Origin: Clostridium sp. E02
GTDB taxonomy: Bacteria > Bacillota > Clostridia > Lachnospirales > Lachnospiraceae
Assembly (NCBI RefSeq): GCF_003833015.1
Contig: NZ_RJLQ01000001.1
Location: forward strand, 62,001 to 126,000
Direction of reading: 5' to 3'
DNA: 64,000 nucleotides
Shown here: positions 17,804 to 26,854 of the stretch, piece after piece
Numbering within the stretch: position 1 is the first letter of the stretch
Layout of the letters: the number at the start of each line of letters is the position of its first letter
Notes under the pieces: generated by a model
Databases searched by the model: none
Seen by the model: the letters and a program-made list of their open reading frames with translations, nothing else
What the model was told of the DNA's origin: nothing
Made by a program: the position numbers and the translations under genes

Positions 17804-18265
17804 ATGGAATTATGGGAAGATTTAATTGGGAATCAGGTCCTTGCGACAGCCGTTACTGGCTGGCTGGTGGCACAGGTTTTAAAAACCTTACTGGATTTGG
17901 CCCTTAATAAGAATTTTAATCCGGAGAGACTGGTGGGCTCTGGTGGTATGCCAAGCTCTCATTCCTCTACGGTATGCGCTCTGACAACAGCGGCTAGTTA
18001 CCGGTATGGAGTCAGTTCGTTTGAGTTTACAATCTGTTTTGTACTTTCTATGATTGTTATGTATGATGCCATGGGAGTACGAAGAGAGACAGGAAAACAA
18101 GCGAAACTTTTAAATAGTATTCTGCTTGAGAATCCGTTAAAATTAAACGGAGAAATCCTTCAGGAAAAATTAAAAGAGTATGTGGGACATACCCCATTGC
18201 AGGTAATTGCTGGAGCAATTTTAGGCATCTTGCTTGCTGTTTTTATGTCGCAATATTATTATTAG
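17804..18265 (+). CDS. divergent PAP2 family membrane protein (DUF212, YuiD-like)
   Basis: A 153-aa membrane protein of the divergent PAP2 family. The core GGMPSSHSSTVCALTTA corresponds to the phosphatase-like motif, and YDAMGVRRETGKQA follows. The ATG at 17804 is chosen because GGAGG (17794-17798) precedes it and homologues begin at MELW-like sequences; an ATG at 17792 overlaps that site. It probably acts on a membrane phospholipid or isoprenoid phosphate, but no activity is established for this branch. Confidence 0.85.
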   Translation: MELWEDLIGNQVLATAVTGWLVAQVLKTLLDLALNKNFNPERLVGSGGMPSSHSSTVCALTTAASYRYGVSSFEFTICFVLSMIVMYDAMGVRRETGKQAKLLNSILLENPLKLNGEILQEKLKEYVGHTPLQVIAGAILGILLAVFMSQYYY

Positions 18266-18301
18266 AGATGAATTTTTCGGAGAATCGTAAGGAAATACCC
18301 C

Positions 18302-18330
18302 TTGATTTCTTTAGATTTCCATATTATACT
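18302..18330 (+). promoter_or_regulatory. sigma-A-like promoter
   Basis: TTGATT (18302-18307), 17-bp spacer, TATACT (18325-18330), 45 bp before the start of the PF06541-type membrane protein. Confidence 0.55.
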
Positions 18331-18374
18331 TTAACAAGTTTAAATATTGTTAAAAAATTGGAGGCAAATTGGAT

Positions 18375-18929
18375 ATGTCAATTTATCATCAGATAAACTG
18401 TTTTTTCCTGTTCAGCTTTCTTGGCTATCTTCTTGAATGTTCTGTACTTAGTTTTGAGAATAGAAGGATTGTGTATAATCGTGGATTTGGACATGGACCA
18501 TTCTGCATTATTTATGGATTTGGAGCGACTGGAGCCATGATTTTATTAAAACCACTTATGAATGATCCGATTCTGCTTTATTTCGCATCCATGGCGATGG
18601 CAACCTTTATGGAGCTGGTAACCGCCAATATGATGATTCGGCTCTTTGGTTCTTTCTGGTGGGATTATAGCAGGAAACCATTTAATTACAAAGGGATTAT
18701 CTGTCTGGAAAGCAGTATTGCCTGGGGATTTCTAGGAATTTTTTATTTCCGTTATCTTCGTGGATTTGTGAATCAGACCGCAGGTATGATACCGGAAGGT
18801 TTAGATCGGTTGGTTGCTATGAGTCTGGTCATATTCTATGCAGTGGATTTTATTTACACCATGCGGTTGCAATTCAAAGGAGAATGTGAAGAAGATACAT
18901 CTCTGGTAGGACGACTGAAAGTATATTGA
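18375..18929 (+). CDS. putative ABC-transporter type IV membrane protein (PF06541 family)
   Basis: A 184-aa protein with about five membrane helices. The N-terminus (CFFLFSFLGYLLECSVLSFE) and the motif NRGFGHGPFCIIYGFGA are typical of this family, as is FGSFWWDYSRKPFNYKGIICLESS. The family name is historical; transport has not been shown. The ATG at 18375 has GGAGG 10 nt upstream. A hairpin follows the gene. Confidence 0.8.
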   Translation: MSIYHQINCFFLFSFLGYLLECSVLSFENRRIVYNRGFGHGPFCIIYGFGATGAMILLKPLMNDPILLYFASMAMATFMELVTANMMIRLFGSFWWDYSRKPFNYKGIICLESSIAWGFLGIFYFRYLRGFVNQTAGMIPEGLDRLVAMSLVIFYAVDFIYTMRLQFKGECEEDTSLVGRLKVY

Positions 18930-18935
18930 TGATAC

Positions 18936-18965
18936 GGCGGGATTCGTTAAGGGTCCCGCCTATTT
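18936..18965 (+). terminator. hairpin after the PF06541 gene
   Basis: GGCGGGA (18936-18942) pairs with TCCCGCC (18954-18960). The following TATTTA is a weak T tract, so termination may be partial and maf could share the transcript. Confidence 0.5.
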
Positions 18966-18983
18966 ACGATTTGGAGGTTACCA

Positions 18984-19580
18984 ATGAAAAATAAAGTGAC
19001 AATTGTACTGGCTTCTGCTTCTCCAAGAAGGAGAGAGCTTTTAAATCAGATTGGATTAGAACCCAGGATTAAGCCAAGTACTATGGAGGAGAGGATCACA
19101 ACTACAGTACCTTTTGATGCAGTCAGGGAGTTATCTCTGCAAAAAGCAGAGGATGTGGCGAGGTCTGAACCACCAGGAACAATTATCATCGGAGCAGATA
19201 CGGTTGTTGCTTTGGAAGGAAAGATTCTTATAAAACCTGCCAGCCATGAAGATGCGTATGAGATGATTTCCGCACTGGAAGGAAAGACCCATGAGGTCTT
19301 TACAGGAGTGACTCTTTTGCATGTGAAAGAAACGGGGACAGTGGTAAAAACATTTGCAGAACGTACGCTTGTACATGTATATTCCATGTCAGAAGAAGAG
19401 ATAAGAAACTATTCCGAGGATGAAGAACCTATGGATAAGGCAGGCGCTTATGGCATTCAGGGAAAATTTGCAGCCTATATCAAAGGGATAGACGGAGATT
19501 ACAGCAATGTAGTCGGTTTGCCCGTAGGCCGTGTATATCAGGAATTGAAGCAGATGCTAGAACAGGAGGCAGAGGTATGA
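18984..19580 (+). CDS. maf: Maf-like nucleoside triphosphate pyrophosphatase
   Basis: House-cleaning pyrophosphatase (dTTP/UTP or modified nucleotides), 198 aa. The opening LASASPRRRELLNQIG is the family signature, followed by IIGADTVVALEGKILIKP and GAYGIQGKFAAYIKGIDGDY. The ATG has GGAGG upstream. Its stop overlaps the next start as ATGA. Confidence 0.95.
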   Translation: MKNKVTIVLASASPRRRELLNQIGLEPRIKPSTMEERITTTVPFDAVRELSLQKAEDVARSEPPGTIIIGADTVVALEGKILIKPASHEDAYEMISALEGKTHEVFTGVTLLHVKETGTVVKTFAERTLVHVYSMSEEEIRNYSEDEEPMDKAGAYGIQGKFAAYIKGIDGDYSNVVGLPVGRVYQELKQMLEQEAEV

Positions 19581-20362
19581 TAAAACTAATCACATCAGAT
19601 ATCGATGGAACTTTGGTGCACGATGGAAGGAATGATATAAATCCGGAGATTTATGACGTGATTTTGAAGCTTCGGTCCAAAGGCATTCAGTTTGCCGCAG
19701 CCAGTGGACGCCAGTGGGCAAGCATTGAATCAATTTTTGAACCGGTAAAGGAAAAGGTTTTTTATTTATCGGATAACGGAGCCTATGTGGGTTGCCATGG
19801 AAGAAATCTTTTTTTAAATCCAATTAAACGTCAGACAGTTCTGGATATGATCACCGATGTACGCAAGAGGGAAGACCTAGAACTTATGGTAAGCGGTCCG
19901 AATGTTGTATATTTAGAAACCAAGGACAAAGAATTTATCGACTGGCTGGTTAACGGGTATAAGTTTCGAGTTTCCGTTGTCCCTGATTTAACACAAGTAA
20001 ATTCGGAGTTTATTAAAATCAGCGTGTACCGTAAGGCGGATGTGGAACTACACACCAAATCATTGCAGGAAAAATACAAAGACCGTCTCAAAATCACCAT
20101 AGCGGGAAATATGTGGATGGACTGTATGAAACCTGGAATCAACAAAGGACAGGCGGTTAAGCTTCTTCAGGAAGGACTGGGGATCAAACCAGAAGAGACT
20201 ATGGCTTTTGGAGATCAGTTAAATGATGTTGAGATGTTAAAACAGGCGTATTATAGTTTTGCTGTGGGAAATGCTCGGAAAGAAGTGAAGGCAGCCGCCA
20301 GATTTCAGACAGATACCAATCAGAATGATGGTGTTATAAAAATACTAAAACTGCTATTATAG
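19577..20362 (+). CDS. Cof-type HAD-IIB family phosphatase
   Basis: A 261-aa hydrolase with HAD motif I SDIDGTLV, motif II region AAASGRQ, a conserved lysine near ISVYRK, and the motif IV GDQLNDVEML. The Cof branch dephosphorylates sugar phosphates or flavin precursors; the substrate is not predictable. It overlaps maf by 4 nt (ATGA). Confidence 0.9.
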   Translation: MIKLITSDIDGTLVHDGRNDINPEIYDVILKLRSKGIQFAAASGRQWASIESIFEPVKEKVFYLSDNGAYVGCHGRNLFLNPIKRQTVLDMITDVRKREDLELMVSGPNVVYLETKDKEFIDWLVNGYKFRVSVVPDLTQVNSEFIKISVYRKADVELHTKSLQEKYKDRLKITIAGNMWMDCMKPGINKGQAVKLLQEGLGIKPEETMAFGDQLNDVEMLKQAYYSFAVGNARKEVKAAARFQTDTNQNDGVIKILKLLL

Positions 20363-20381
20363 CATGAAAAGAGGAATGCCA

Positions 20382-21353
20382 ATGAAAGGCCAGCAAAGAA
20401 ACCTAACTATATTTCTTTTCATCATTGCAGCGTTAGCTGTCTTGCTGACCGGCTGTAAGTCCAATATCCCCCTTGTTTCAGAAATATCTGATACAAAGGC
20501 ATATACCCTGCCTCAATCCATGGTGATCTTAACAACGGAGCGAAACCGGTATCAAAAACTTTATACCAGTCAGATCTGGGGTGTGGATTTGCCAGAAGGT
20601 CAGACGTTTGAATCTTATTTAAAAAAACAAGTGAAAGAGTTTCTTCAGGAAATGCACATGATGAATCAATTGGCGGAAGAAAAAGGGATAACTTTTACCG
20701 GTAGTGAAAAAGAGGAAATCAGGAAAGCAACGGAAGAATATTTTTCATCTCTAAGTGCCGATGATATTGCATACATGGGGGTTTCAAAAGCAGATGTAAA
20801 AACCATGTACGAAGAATATTACCGGTCCAATAAAGTGGTGGTTGAATTAACGAAAGATATGAATTTAGAGATCAGTGACAGCGAAGCAAAAGTGATCGTG
20901 GTGCAGCAGATCGTTCTCACAGATCAGGAAACTGCAAAAGAGGTACTTTTAAAAGCAGAGAATACGGAGAATGATTTTAGCTCCCTTGCAAGAGAGTATT
21001 CAGAAGATGATATAATTGAACGGAATGTATTACGGGGAGAGAATAAAGGTGCTTACGAAGATGCTGCTTTTGCTCTCTCCACAGGGGAGATAAGCCAGTT
21101 AGTAAAGGAAAATGAATCGTACTATATCATCAAATGTGTGAATGATTATGACGAAATTGCCACACAGGAGAGGAAAGCAGGGTTGTTTAAGAAGCGGAAG
21201 AAGGAAGCTTTTGATCAGATTTATTCCCGTTTTAAACAAGAGAATCCGGTGACGTTTCAGAATGATCTTTGGAAAAAGACCAAATTTTCGAAAGATGATA
21301 AAACCACAACTGACCGTTTTTTTGAAATATATAAAAAACATTTTCCAGATTGA
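20382..21353 (+). CDS. parvulin/SurA-like lipoprotein, probably non-catalytic
   Basis: A 323-aa protein with a lipoprotein signal (hydrophobic segment, then lipobox LLTGC), a SurA-N-like helical region (about 60-165) and a rotamase-like domain (about 170-270; LAREYSEDD, YEDAAFALSTGEISQL). The two histidines usual in parvulins are replaced (VVQQIVL for RHIL, SYYIIKC for GYHIIK). It may therefore be a chaperone without isomerase activity. The ATG at 20382 has AGAGG 7 nt upstream; 20364 is an alternative. It follows the HAD gene closely. Confidence 0.75.
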   Translation: MKGQQRNLTIFLFIIAALAVLLTGCKSNIPLVSEISDTKAYTLPQSMVILTTERNRYQKLYTSQIWGVDLPEGQTFESYLKKQVKEFLQEMHMMNQLAEEKGITFTGSEKEEIRKATEEYFSSLSADDIAYMGVSKADVKTMYEEYYRSNKVVVELTKDMNLEISDSEAKVIVVQQIVLTDQETAKEVLLKAENTENDFSSLAREYSEDDIIERNVLRGENKGAYEDAAFALSTGEISQLVKENESYYIIKCVNDYDEIATQERKAGLFKKRKKEAFDQIYSRFKQENPVTFQNDLWKKTKFSKDDKTTTDRFFEIYKKHFPD

Positions 21354-21376
21354 TTACAGGGAAGGACAAGATACCA

Positions 21377-21610
21377 ATGAAACGGGATGGAACCAAAGAC
21401 AGACAGAAACGCAGCCGCAGACGAAAAGGAAGTCGGAAAAGAGAACTTTTTATGGAAATTACGACAACCATGTGTGGTTTGCTTCTCTTGATTTTTGCAG
21501 TAACTGGAGGATATTACGGATATCAATATTGGCAGGGAAGTAAATCAATCCAAAATCCTTCGGAAACCAGCAGAGAAGTGATATCGGAGACCATGGGGAG
21601 TCTTCCGTAA
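21377..21610 (+). CDS. small single-pass membrane protein
   Basis: A 77-aa hypothetical protein: a very basic N-terminus (about 1-25, rich in Arg/Lys), one membrane helix (about 29-52, TTMCGLLLLIFAVTGGYYGY) and a short tail. GAAGGA lies 10 nt before the ATG at 21377. It follows the parvulin-like gene by 23 nt and ends at a strong terminator. I do not recognise it. Confidence 0.6.
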   Translation: MKRDGTKDRQKRSRRRKGSRKRELFMEITTTMCGLLLLIFAVTGGYYGYQYWQGSKSIQNPSETSREVISETMGSLP

Positions 21611-21612
21611 AA

Positions 21613-21650
21613 AAAGGGAAACCAACAAAAAACGTTGGTTTCCTTTTCCT
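21613..21650. terminator. strong bidirectional terminator
   Basis: GGAAACCAAC pairs perfectly with GTTGGTTTCC, flanked by A-rich and T-rich runs. It lies between the convergent small membrane protein gene and the M18 aminopeptidase gene. Confidence 0.9.
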
Positions 21651-22937
21651 TTATGCACGAAAGAATTCTTGTGCTAATTTTACCAGTGCGCTCTGATCGT
21701 TTATGCCCATAAGTTCTCTCGCTGAATGCATGGCAAGAATAGGAACACCGACATCGACTGCGGGCATGGTAAGTAGTGCAGAAGAGATGCTGCCTAAGGT
21801 AGATCCTCCTCTCATATCAGATCGGTTGGAAAATTTCTTATAAGGGATCTGTTTCTTTCGGCAGATTCCTTCAATTACACCGGTGCTTGTTGCATCGGTA
21901 GCATATGCCTGGCTTGCTGCCAATTTAATGGCAACTCCATCTCCCATAACGATCTGGTTCTTAATGTCACATTTTTCTATATGATTGGGATGAATGGCAT
22001 GTGCCACGTCCATAGAAAGTAGAAATCCACCAAACAACGCATTTAAGAAATCCTGCCTTTGGAATCCAAGGCTTACGTATATTTTTTCTAATATATGCTC
22101 AGTTAAGGAAGAAGCTGCACCCTGTTTCGTATGACTTCCGATTTCTTCATTGTCGTATAAAGCAACAGCATGGATGCCTTTTTTACAGGGAGCGGTTCTA
22201 ATTCCGCTTAAACAGGCCTGTACGGAAGTTAAGTTGTCCAGACGGGGAGCCGAATAAAACTCGTTGTTAAGGCCTAACTTGGTTCCAGATTCCCAGTTGT
22301 ATACATAGATTTCATAATCCAGAATTTCGTCCTTATCTACACCGATTTCTTTTGCTAAAGCATCGACAAAGAAGTTTTCTTTGCTTAAATCTTCTGTAAT
22401 TCGAGTGATCAGAGGAAGCATATCCACTTGTGCATTAATGGGTACGCCCTCATTGGCCTTGCGATTCATATGAATGGCAAGGTTCGGCACTGTAAGAAGT
22501 GGTCGGGCAAAGTCCACAAATATAGTTTTTGGCTCCATGGGGGTGTCTCCGGTTATACTGACTTTACCAGCCAGTGACAAAGGACGGTCATACCAGGTTC
22601 CTAACAGAGGACCGCCGTAAACTTCTACGTTTAATTTTCCATATTCCAGAGAAGTAACTTCTGGTGATGGTTTTACCTTTAAGCAGGGCCAGTCTGTATG
22701 GGAAGCGGCCAGACGCAGAGCAGGGCTGTCTCCTAGTTCTTCCCCCACATTAAATGCAAGGAGTGTAGAATCAAATGCTTTGATATAATAAGAACTGCCT
22801 CTTTTAAGGTTCCAGGAAGCAGTCAGCGATAATTCTTTAAAACCTGAGGAGTCAAGCTGATCAGCCGCAGCCTTTATGCAGTGGTAGGGAGAGACCGAAG
22901 CAGCAATCAGAGATTCTAACTGTTTGAAATCATTCAT
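21651..22937 (-). CDS. apeB: M18 family aminopeptidase
   Basis: A 428-aa cytosolic zinc aminopeptidase that releases N-terminal, often acidic, residues. Metal-binding and catalytic segments are seen: ASHTDWPCLKV (histidine), DNEEIGSHT (catalytic Glu pair) and a C-terminal MHSARELMG histidine. The length is usual for the family. It is transcribed alone, away from the DUF5721-like gene. Confidence 0.93.
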   Translation of the reverse strand: MNDFKQLESLIAASVSPYHCIKAAADQLDSSGFKELSLTASWNLKRGSSYYIKAFDSTLLAFNVGEELGDSPALRLAASHTDWPCLKVKPSPEVTSLEYGKLNVEVYGGPLLGTWYDRPLSLAGKVSITGDTPMEPKTIFVDFARPLLTVPNLAIHMNRKANEGVPINAQVDMLPLITRITEDLSKENFFVDALAKEIGVDKDEILDYEIYVYNWESGTKLGLNNEFYSAPRLDNLTSVQACLSGIRTAPCKKGIHAVALYDNEEIGSHTKQGAASSLTEHILEKIYVSLGFQRQDFLNALFGGFLLSMDVAHAIHPNHIEKCDIKNQIVMGDGVAIKLAASQAYATDATSTGVIEGICRKKQIPYKKFSNRSDMRGGSTLGSISSALLTMPAVDVGVPILAMHSARELMGINDQSALVKLAQEFFRA

Positions 22938-23034
22938 TTGTTTTCCTCTTTTCTAAATCGTTTCTTTATTTGAAAAAACCGAATTTAATTATAACACAGA
23001 TAAAAGACGTATGGAATAGGGGACGGAATCTGCG

Positions 23035-23064
23035 TTGACAGTTTGGGAGGAAACGTTGTATAGT
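23035..23064 (+). promoter_or_regulatory. sigma-A promoter of the DUF5721-like gene
   Basis: TTGACA (23035-23040), 18-bp spacer, TATAGT (23059-23064). Confidence 0.65.
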
Positions 23065-23095
23065 TAATAGGAGAATACAGATGGGGAGAATGACC

Positions 23096-23593
23096 ATGAT
23101 TGCACTTAAAATTGAGGATATTAAATCCTTTACTTTAAAATTGTTTGTGGGAGAAGTGTTTGATTCGTTTTTATTAAAGGAAGCTTCTATAACCACGTTT
23201 AATACTTTTTTTATTGATGGTTCGATCTGTAGGGGATTTTACTCTAGAGAAGAGTTAGAGGAGAATCCAGTGGGAGAGCGATCCACTTGGTCTATGGTAA
23301 AGAACTTTTGTTTTTCCCTGATTAAAGGGAAGAAACTACCAGGAAGCTTTAAAATCATTCTTCAGATGCCGAAAGAAGGCGTTACAAAGTTTTTAGAAAC
23401 CCGGCAGATCTCACTTTCTCCAGAACAGGTAAAGGGTCTGTTGATTAATATTCGCTATGAAAATGAGCGCCTTATGTGTGTCACAGGGACATCCGTATCA
23501 ATCTTTACACTGGATAAAACGCTTGACGAAGAATGGGATCAGGCATTCCAGGGATTTTTAAAGAACAATCAAATACCTTTCCAAAAAGAATGA
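23096..23593 (+). CDS. DUF5721-like conserved hypothetical protein
   Basis: A 165-aa soluble protein beginning MIALKIEDIKSFTLKLFVGE and containing FDSFLLKEASITTFNTFFID. This resembles a clostridial family of unknown function (DUF5721 by memory). ATG 23096 fits where homologues start and has GGAG 8 nt upstream; ATG 23081 with AGGAGA 6 nt upstream is equally well placed for ribosomes. It ends just before the htpG CIRCE element. No function can be inferred. Confidence 0.65.
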   Translation: MIALKIEDIKSFTLKLFVGEVFDSFLLKEASITTFNTFFIDGSICRGFYSREELEENPVGERSTWSMVKNFCFSLIKGKKLPGSFKIILQMPKEGVTKFLETRQISLSPEQVKGLLINIRYENERLMCVTGTSVSIFTLDKTLDEEWDQAFQGFLKNNQIPFQKE

Positions 23594-23598
23594 CATTA

Positions 23599-23625
23599 TT
23601 AGCACTCAATTAAAATGAGTGCTAA
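23599..23625. promoter_or_regulatory. CIRCE element (HrcA operator) of htpG
   Basis: TTAGCACTC, 9-nt spacer, GAGTGCTAA: both arms match the CIRCE consensus exactly. It lies 7 bp upstream of the htpG -35 hexamer, so HrcA repression of htpG is expected. Confidence 0.95.
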
Positions 23626-23632
23626 TTTTCTA

Positions 23633-23661
23633 TTGACATTTAATGAACTGCGTATTAAAAT
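23633..23661 (+). promoter_or_regulatory. htpG promoter
   Basis: TTGACA (23633-23638), 17-bp spacer, TAAAAT (23656-23661), immediately downstream of the CIRCE element. Confidence 0.75.
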
Positions 23662-23736
23662 AATTTTTGCAGGGTATTAAGAAAGAAATCCATGAAAGAC
23701 ATGGAAAAGAAATAGAAAAATAAGGAGTGTTCTTAT

Positions 23737-25743
23737 ATGGCAAAGACAGGAAGCTTATCGATTAACAGTGAAAACATATTTCCAATTATTAAAAAATGGT
23801 TGTATTCGGATCATGACATTTTCTACCGGGAACTTGTATCCAATGGTTGCGATGCCATAACGAAGCTGAAAAAGCTGGAAATTATGGGAGAATGGCAGAA
23901 ACCAGAAGATCTAGAATTTAAGATCGAAGTCATTACAGATTCTAATGAAAAAACCATAACTTTTCGAGATAATGGTCTTGGAATGACCACGGATGAAGTA
24001 GATGAATATATCAACCAGATTGCATTTTCCGGAGCCAGAGATTTTCTTGAAAAATATAAGGACAAGGCGAATGAAGAACAGATTATTGGTCATTTCGGTC
24101 TTGGTTTTTATTCTGCATTCATGGTAGCCGATAAAGTAACCATTGATACCTTATCTTATCAAGAGGGGGCTGTTCCAGTACATTGGGAATCAGAGGCTGG
24201 TACGGAATTTATGATGGAAGAGGGCTCTAAGACTGAGTTTGGTACTGAGATTAAATTGTATTTAAACGAAGAGACTCTGGAATTTTGCAATGAATATCGT
24301 GCAAAAGAAGTTCTACAAAAATATTGCTCCTTTATGCCAGTGGAGATATATTTAACCAATGCTTCTGGAGAACCAGAGTATGAAACCATCGAAACAGATG
24401 AATTAACAGAAAAAGATACCATCATTGAAACCATTGTGGAAGAAGCCAAAACCGAAGAAAAGGAGAATGAAAACGGCGAGAAAGAAGTCGTAGAAGTATC
24501 TCCAGCTACGGAAAAATATAAGATTAAAAAGCGTCCGGTAACAGTCAATGACACCAATCCACTTTGGAACAAACACCCTAACGAATGTACAGAGGATGAA
24601 TATAAGACATTTTATCGTAAGGTATTTAACGATTATAAGGAACCATTGTTCTGGATTCATTTAAATATGGACTATCCCTTTAACTTAAAAGGTATCTTGT
24701 ATTTCCCTAAACTGAACGTTAACTATGATAGTCTGGAAGGAACAATTAAGCTTTACAACAGCCAGGTGTTTATCGCTGATAACATTAAAGAGGTTATACC
24801 AGAATTCTTAATGTTGTTAAAAGGTGTGATTGATTGTCCAGATCTTCCGTTGAACGTATCTAGAAGTGCGCTTCAAAATGATGGATTTGTTAAGAAGATT
24901 TCTGATTACATTACTAAAAAGGTAGCGGATAAACTAACAGGAATGTTTAAGACTGATCGTGAAACTTATGAAAAGTACTGGGCTGATATCAATCCATTTA
25001 TTAAATTTGGCTGCTTAAAGGATGAGAAGTTTGCGGAGAAGATAAACGATTCCATACTCTTTAAGAATCTGGAAGGCAAGTATTTGACTGTATCGGACTG
25101 TCTGGAAGAGAACAAAGAAAAGCATGAGAATAAGGTTTTCTATATTACAGATGAAAAAGCGCAGAGCCAGTATATTAATATGTTTAAAGAGGCTGGTCTT
25201 GATGCTATTTATATGACCGAGAATATTGACAATCCTTTTGTGGGATACTTAGAACAAAAGAATGAGAATGTGAAATTCCTTTGCATCAATTCAGACTTAT
25301 CTGACATTTTTAAAGAAGAGATGACGGAGGAGGACAAGGAAGCTCTTAAGTCTGATGCAGAAGCATTAACGGAACTGTTCCGGAAAGCATTAGGAAAAGA
25401 GAATCTGGATGTTAAGGTTGAGAAACTAAAGAATGAGTCCGTCTCCTCTATGATCACTGTTTCCGAAGAATCACGCCGGATGCAGGAGATGATGAAGATG
25501 TATGCCATGTCTGGAATGGATCCTTCCATGTTTGGAGGCAATGGAGAAACACTTGTATTAAACTATAACAACAAACTTGTAACCTATGTATTAGAACACA
25601 AAGGGGGAGAGCATACAGATGCAATCTGTCAACAGCTTTATGACCTTGCAGCCCTCAGTCACGGTTCCCTTACGCCAGAACGTATGACAGGATTTATCAC
25701 CAGAAGTAATGAGCTTATGCTTCTCATGGCAGACGGAGAGTAA
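23737..25743 (+). CDS. htpG: HtpG, Hsp90 family molecular chaperone
   Basis: A 668-aa ATP-dependent chaperone. The N-terminal GHKL ATPase shows ENIFPIIKKWLYSDHDIFYR, the ATP-binding DNGLGMT and GHFGLGFYSAFMVAD. A charged linker of about 40 residues (about 225-265, Glu-rich) is longer than in E. coli HtpG. Middle and C-terminal domains follow (LPLNVSRSALQND). AAGGAG precedes the ATG. A perfect CIRCE lies upstream, so it should be heat-inducible through HrcA, unlike Bacillus subtilis htpG. Confidence 0.97.
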   Translation: MAKTGSLSINSENIFPIIKKWLYSDHDIFYRELVSNGCDAITKLKKLEIMGEWQKPEDLEFKIEVITDSNEKTITFRDNGLGMTTDEVDEYINQIAFSGARDFLEKYKDKANEEQIIGHFGLGFYSAFMVADKVTIDTLSYQEGAVPVHWESEAGTEFMMEEGSKTEFGTEIKLYLNEETLEFCNEYRAKEVLQKYCSFMPVEIYLTNASGEPEYETIETDELTEKDTIIETIVEEAKTEEKENENGEKEVVEVSPATEKYKIKKRPVTVNDTNPLWNKHPNECTEDEYKTFYRKVFNDYKEPLFWIHLNMDYPFNLKGILYFPKLNVNYDSLEGTIKLYNSQVFIADNIKEVIPEFLMLLKGVIDCPDLPLNVSRSALQNDGFVKKISDYITKKVADKLTGMFKTDRETYEKYWADINPFIKFGCLKDEKFAEKINDSILFKNLEGKYLTVSDCLEENKEKHENKVFYITDEKAQSQYINMFKEAGLDAIYMTENIDNPFVGYLEQKNENVKFLCINSDLSDIFKEEMTEEDKEALKSDAEALTELFRKALGKENLDVKVEKLKNESVSSMITVSEESRRMQEMMKMYAMSGMDPSMFGGNGETLVLNYNNKLVTYVLEHKGGEHTDAICQQLYDLAALSHGSLTPERMTGFITRSNELMLLMADGE

Positions 25744-25767
25744 TAAAACTTTATCAGAACGGACGAA

Positions 25768-25815
25768 AGGAAGCCATTTGTAACTCACATATGGCTTCCT
25801 CTCATCGGTTCTTTT
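25768..25815 (+). terminator. terminator after htpG
   Basis: AGGAAGCCAT pairs perfectly with ATGGCTTCCT, followed by CTCATCGGTTCTTTTC, a diffuse T-rich tail. Confidence 0.75.
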
Positions 25816-25833
25816 CTGATTGTGAATCTTCTA

Positions 25834-25862
25834 TTGACATACGTACCTCCATTCTCTATAAT
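25834..25862 (+). promoter_or_regulatory. consensus sigma-A promoter of degV
   Basis: TTGACA (25834-25839), 17-bp spacer, TATAAT (25857-25862): both hexamers are perfect, predicting strong expression. Confidence 0.85.
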
Positions 25863-25915
25863 ATATAGTAATGAATACTACATGATGAGTTTCGGGCTAG
25901 GAGGAAAATAGAGAT

Positions 25916-26758
25916 ATGAGCTATAAAATCATTGGGGACAGTTGCACAGATTTGACACCGGAACTGAAAAAAGATCCCCACTTTCAAATTGTACCCCTTA
26001 CTTTACAGATTGGGGACACCCAAATTATTGACGATGATACATTTGATCAAAAGAGTTTTCTGAAATTGGTAAAAAGCAGTAGTGAAGCGCCGAAGTCAGC
26101 ATGTCCATCTCCGGAACTATATAAGAAAGCATATGAATGCGATGAAGATCAAGTATTTGTGATTACCTTGTCAGAACATTTAAGCGGTAGTTACAGCAGT
26201 GCGGTACTTGGAAAAAAATTATATGAAGAGGAACATGGAGAAGATGGGAAGAAGATTGCAGTACTTGGTTCAGATTCTGCATCCTCTGGTCAGTTAAACG
26301 TTGCTTTGTATGTTCAGTCTCTTTGTCAAGCATCCCTTCCTTTTGAAGAGATAGAACAAAAAGCCAGAACATTTATTCAAAACATGAAAACTTATTTTGT
26401 TCTTGAGACATTGGATACATTGAGAAAGAATGGACGTCTTTCTGGGCTTCAGGCGTTCTTTGCTACCGCACTTAACATTAAGCCAGTCATGGGTGCAGAG
26501 TCTGGTACCATTATAAAGCTAGATCAGGCAAGAGGGATAAATAAAGCATTGATGCGTATGGCTGACATCGCCATAAAGGGAGCTGGTGATACCAGAGATA
26601 AGGTCCTTGCCATTTCTCATTGTAATCATGCAGAACGAGCAGAGTTTGTGAAGCAAGAGATGTTAAAACGAGGAGAATACAAAGATGTAGTTATTGCTGA
26701 GACAGCAGGTGTTGCTACGGTTTATGCCAATGATGGCGGAATCGTCATGACGCTTTAG
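25916..26758 (+). CDS. degV: DegV family fatty-acid-binding protein
   Basis: A 280-aa DegV-fold protein. It opens YKIIGDSCTDLTPEL, with SEHLSGSYSSA and a C-terminal ETAGVATVYANDGG. Such proteins bind fatty acids, and in Firmicutes many act as the FakB subunit that presents fatty acid to FakA kinase. No fakA is nearby. The gene has a consensus promoter and AGGAGG, so it is probably well expressed. Confidence 0.9.
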   Translation: MSYKIIGDSCTDLTPELKKDPHFQIVPLTLQIGDTQIIDDDTFDQKSFLKLVKSSSEAPKSACPSPELYKKAYECDEDQVFVITLSEHLSGSYSSAVLGKKLYEEEHGEDGKKIAVLGSDSASSGQLNVALYVQSLCQASLPFEEIEQKARTFIQNMKTYFVLETLDTLRKNGRLSGLQAFFATALNIKPVMGAESGTIIKLDQARGINKALMRMADIAIKGAGDTRDKVLAISHCNHAERAEFVKQEMLKRGEYKDVVIAETAGVATVYANDGGIVMTL

Positions 26759-26785
26759 ATCCCACTTGTAGGGTTGGAAGTAAGA

Positions 26786-26840
26786 AGCCTTTTCTGGCAG
26801 AGAAGATAGGTATGATTTCTCTACTGGAATTGGCTTTTTT
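26786..26840 (+). terminator. terminator after degV
   Basis: AAGCC...GGCTT closes a stem that includes AGAGAA/TTCTCT, followed by a run of eight T. The middle of the stem is imperfect. Confidence 0.65.
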
Positions 26841-26854
26841 TTGATCTGGGAGAA

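Noticed and set aside
21262-21543. 93-aa + strand frame overlapping the parvulin-like and small membrane genes
   Set aside because: It overlaps two better-supported genes in another frame and has no ribosome site.
24159-24572. 137-aa - strand frame inside htpG
   Set aside because: Ser/Val-rich antisense of htpG with no independent signal.
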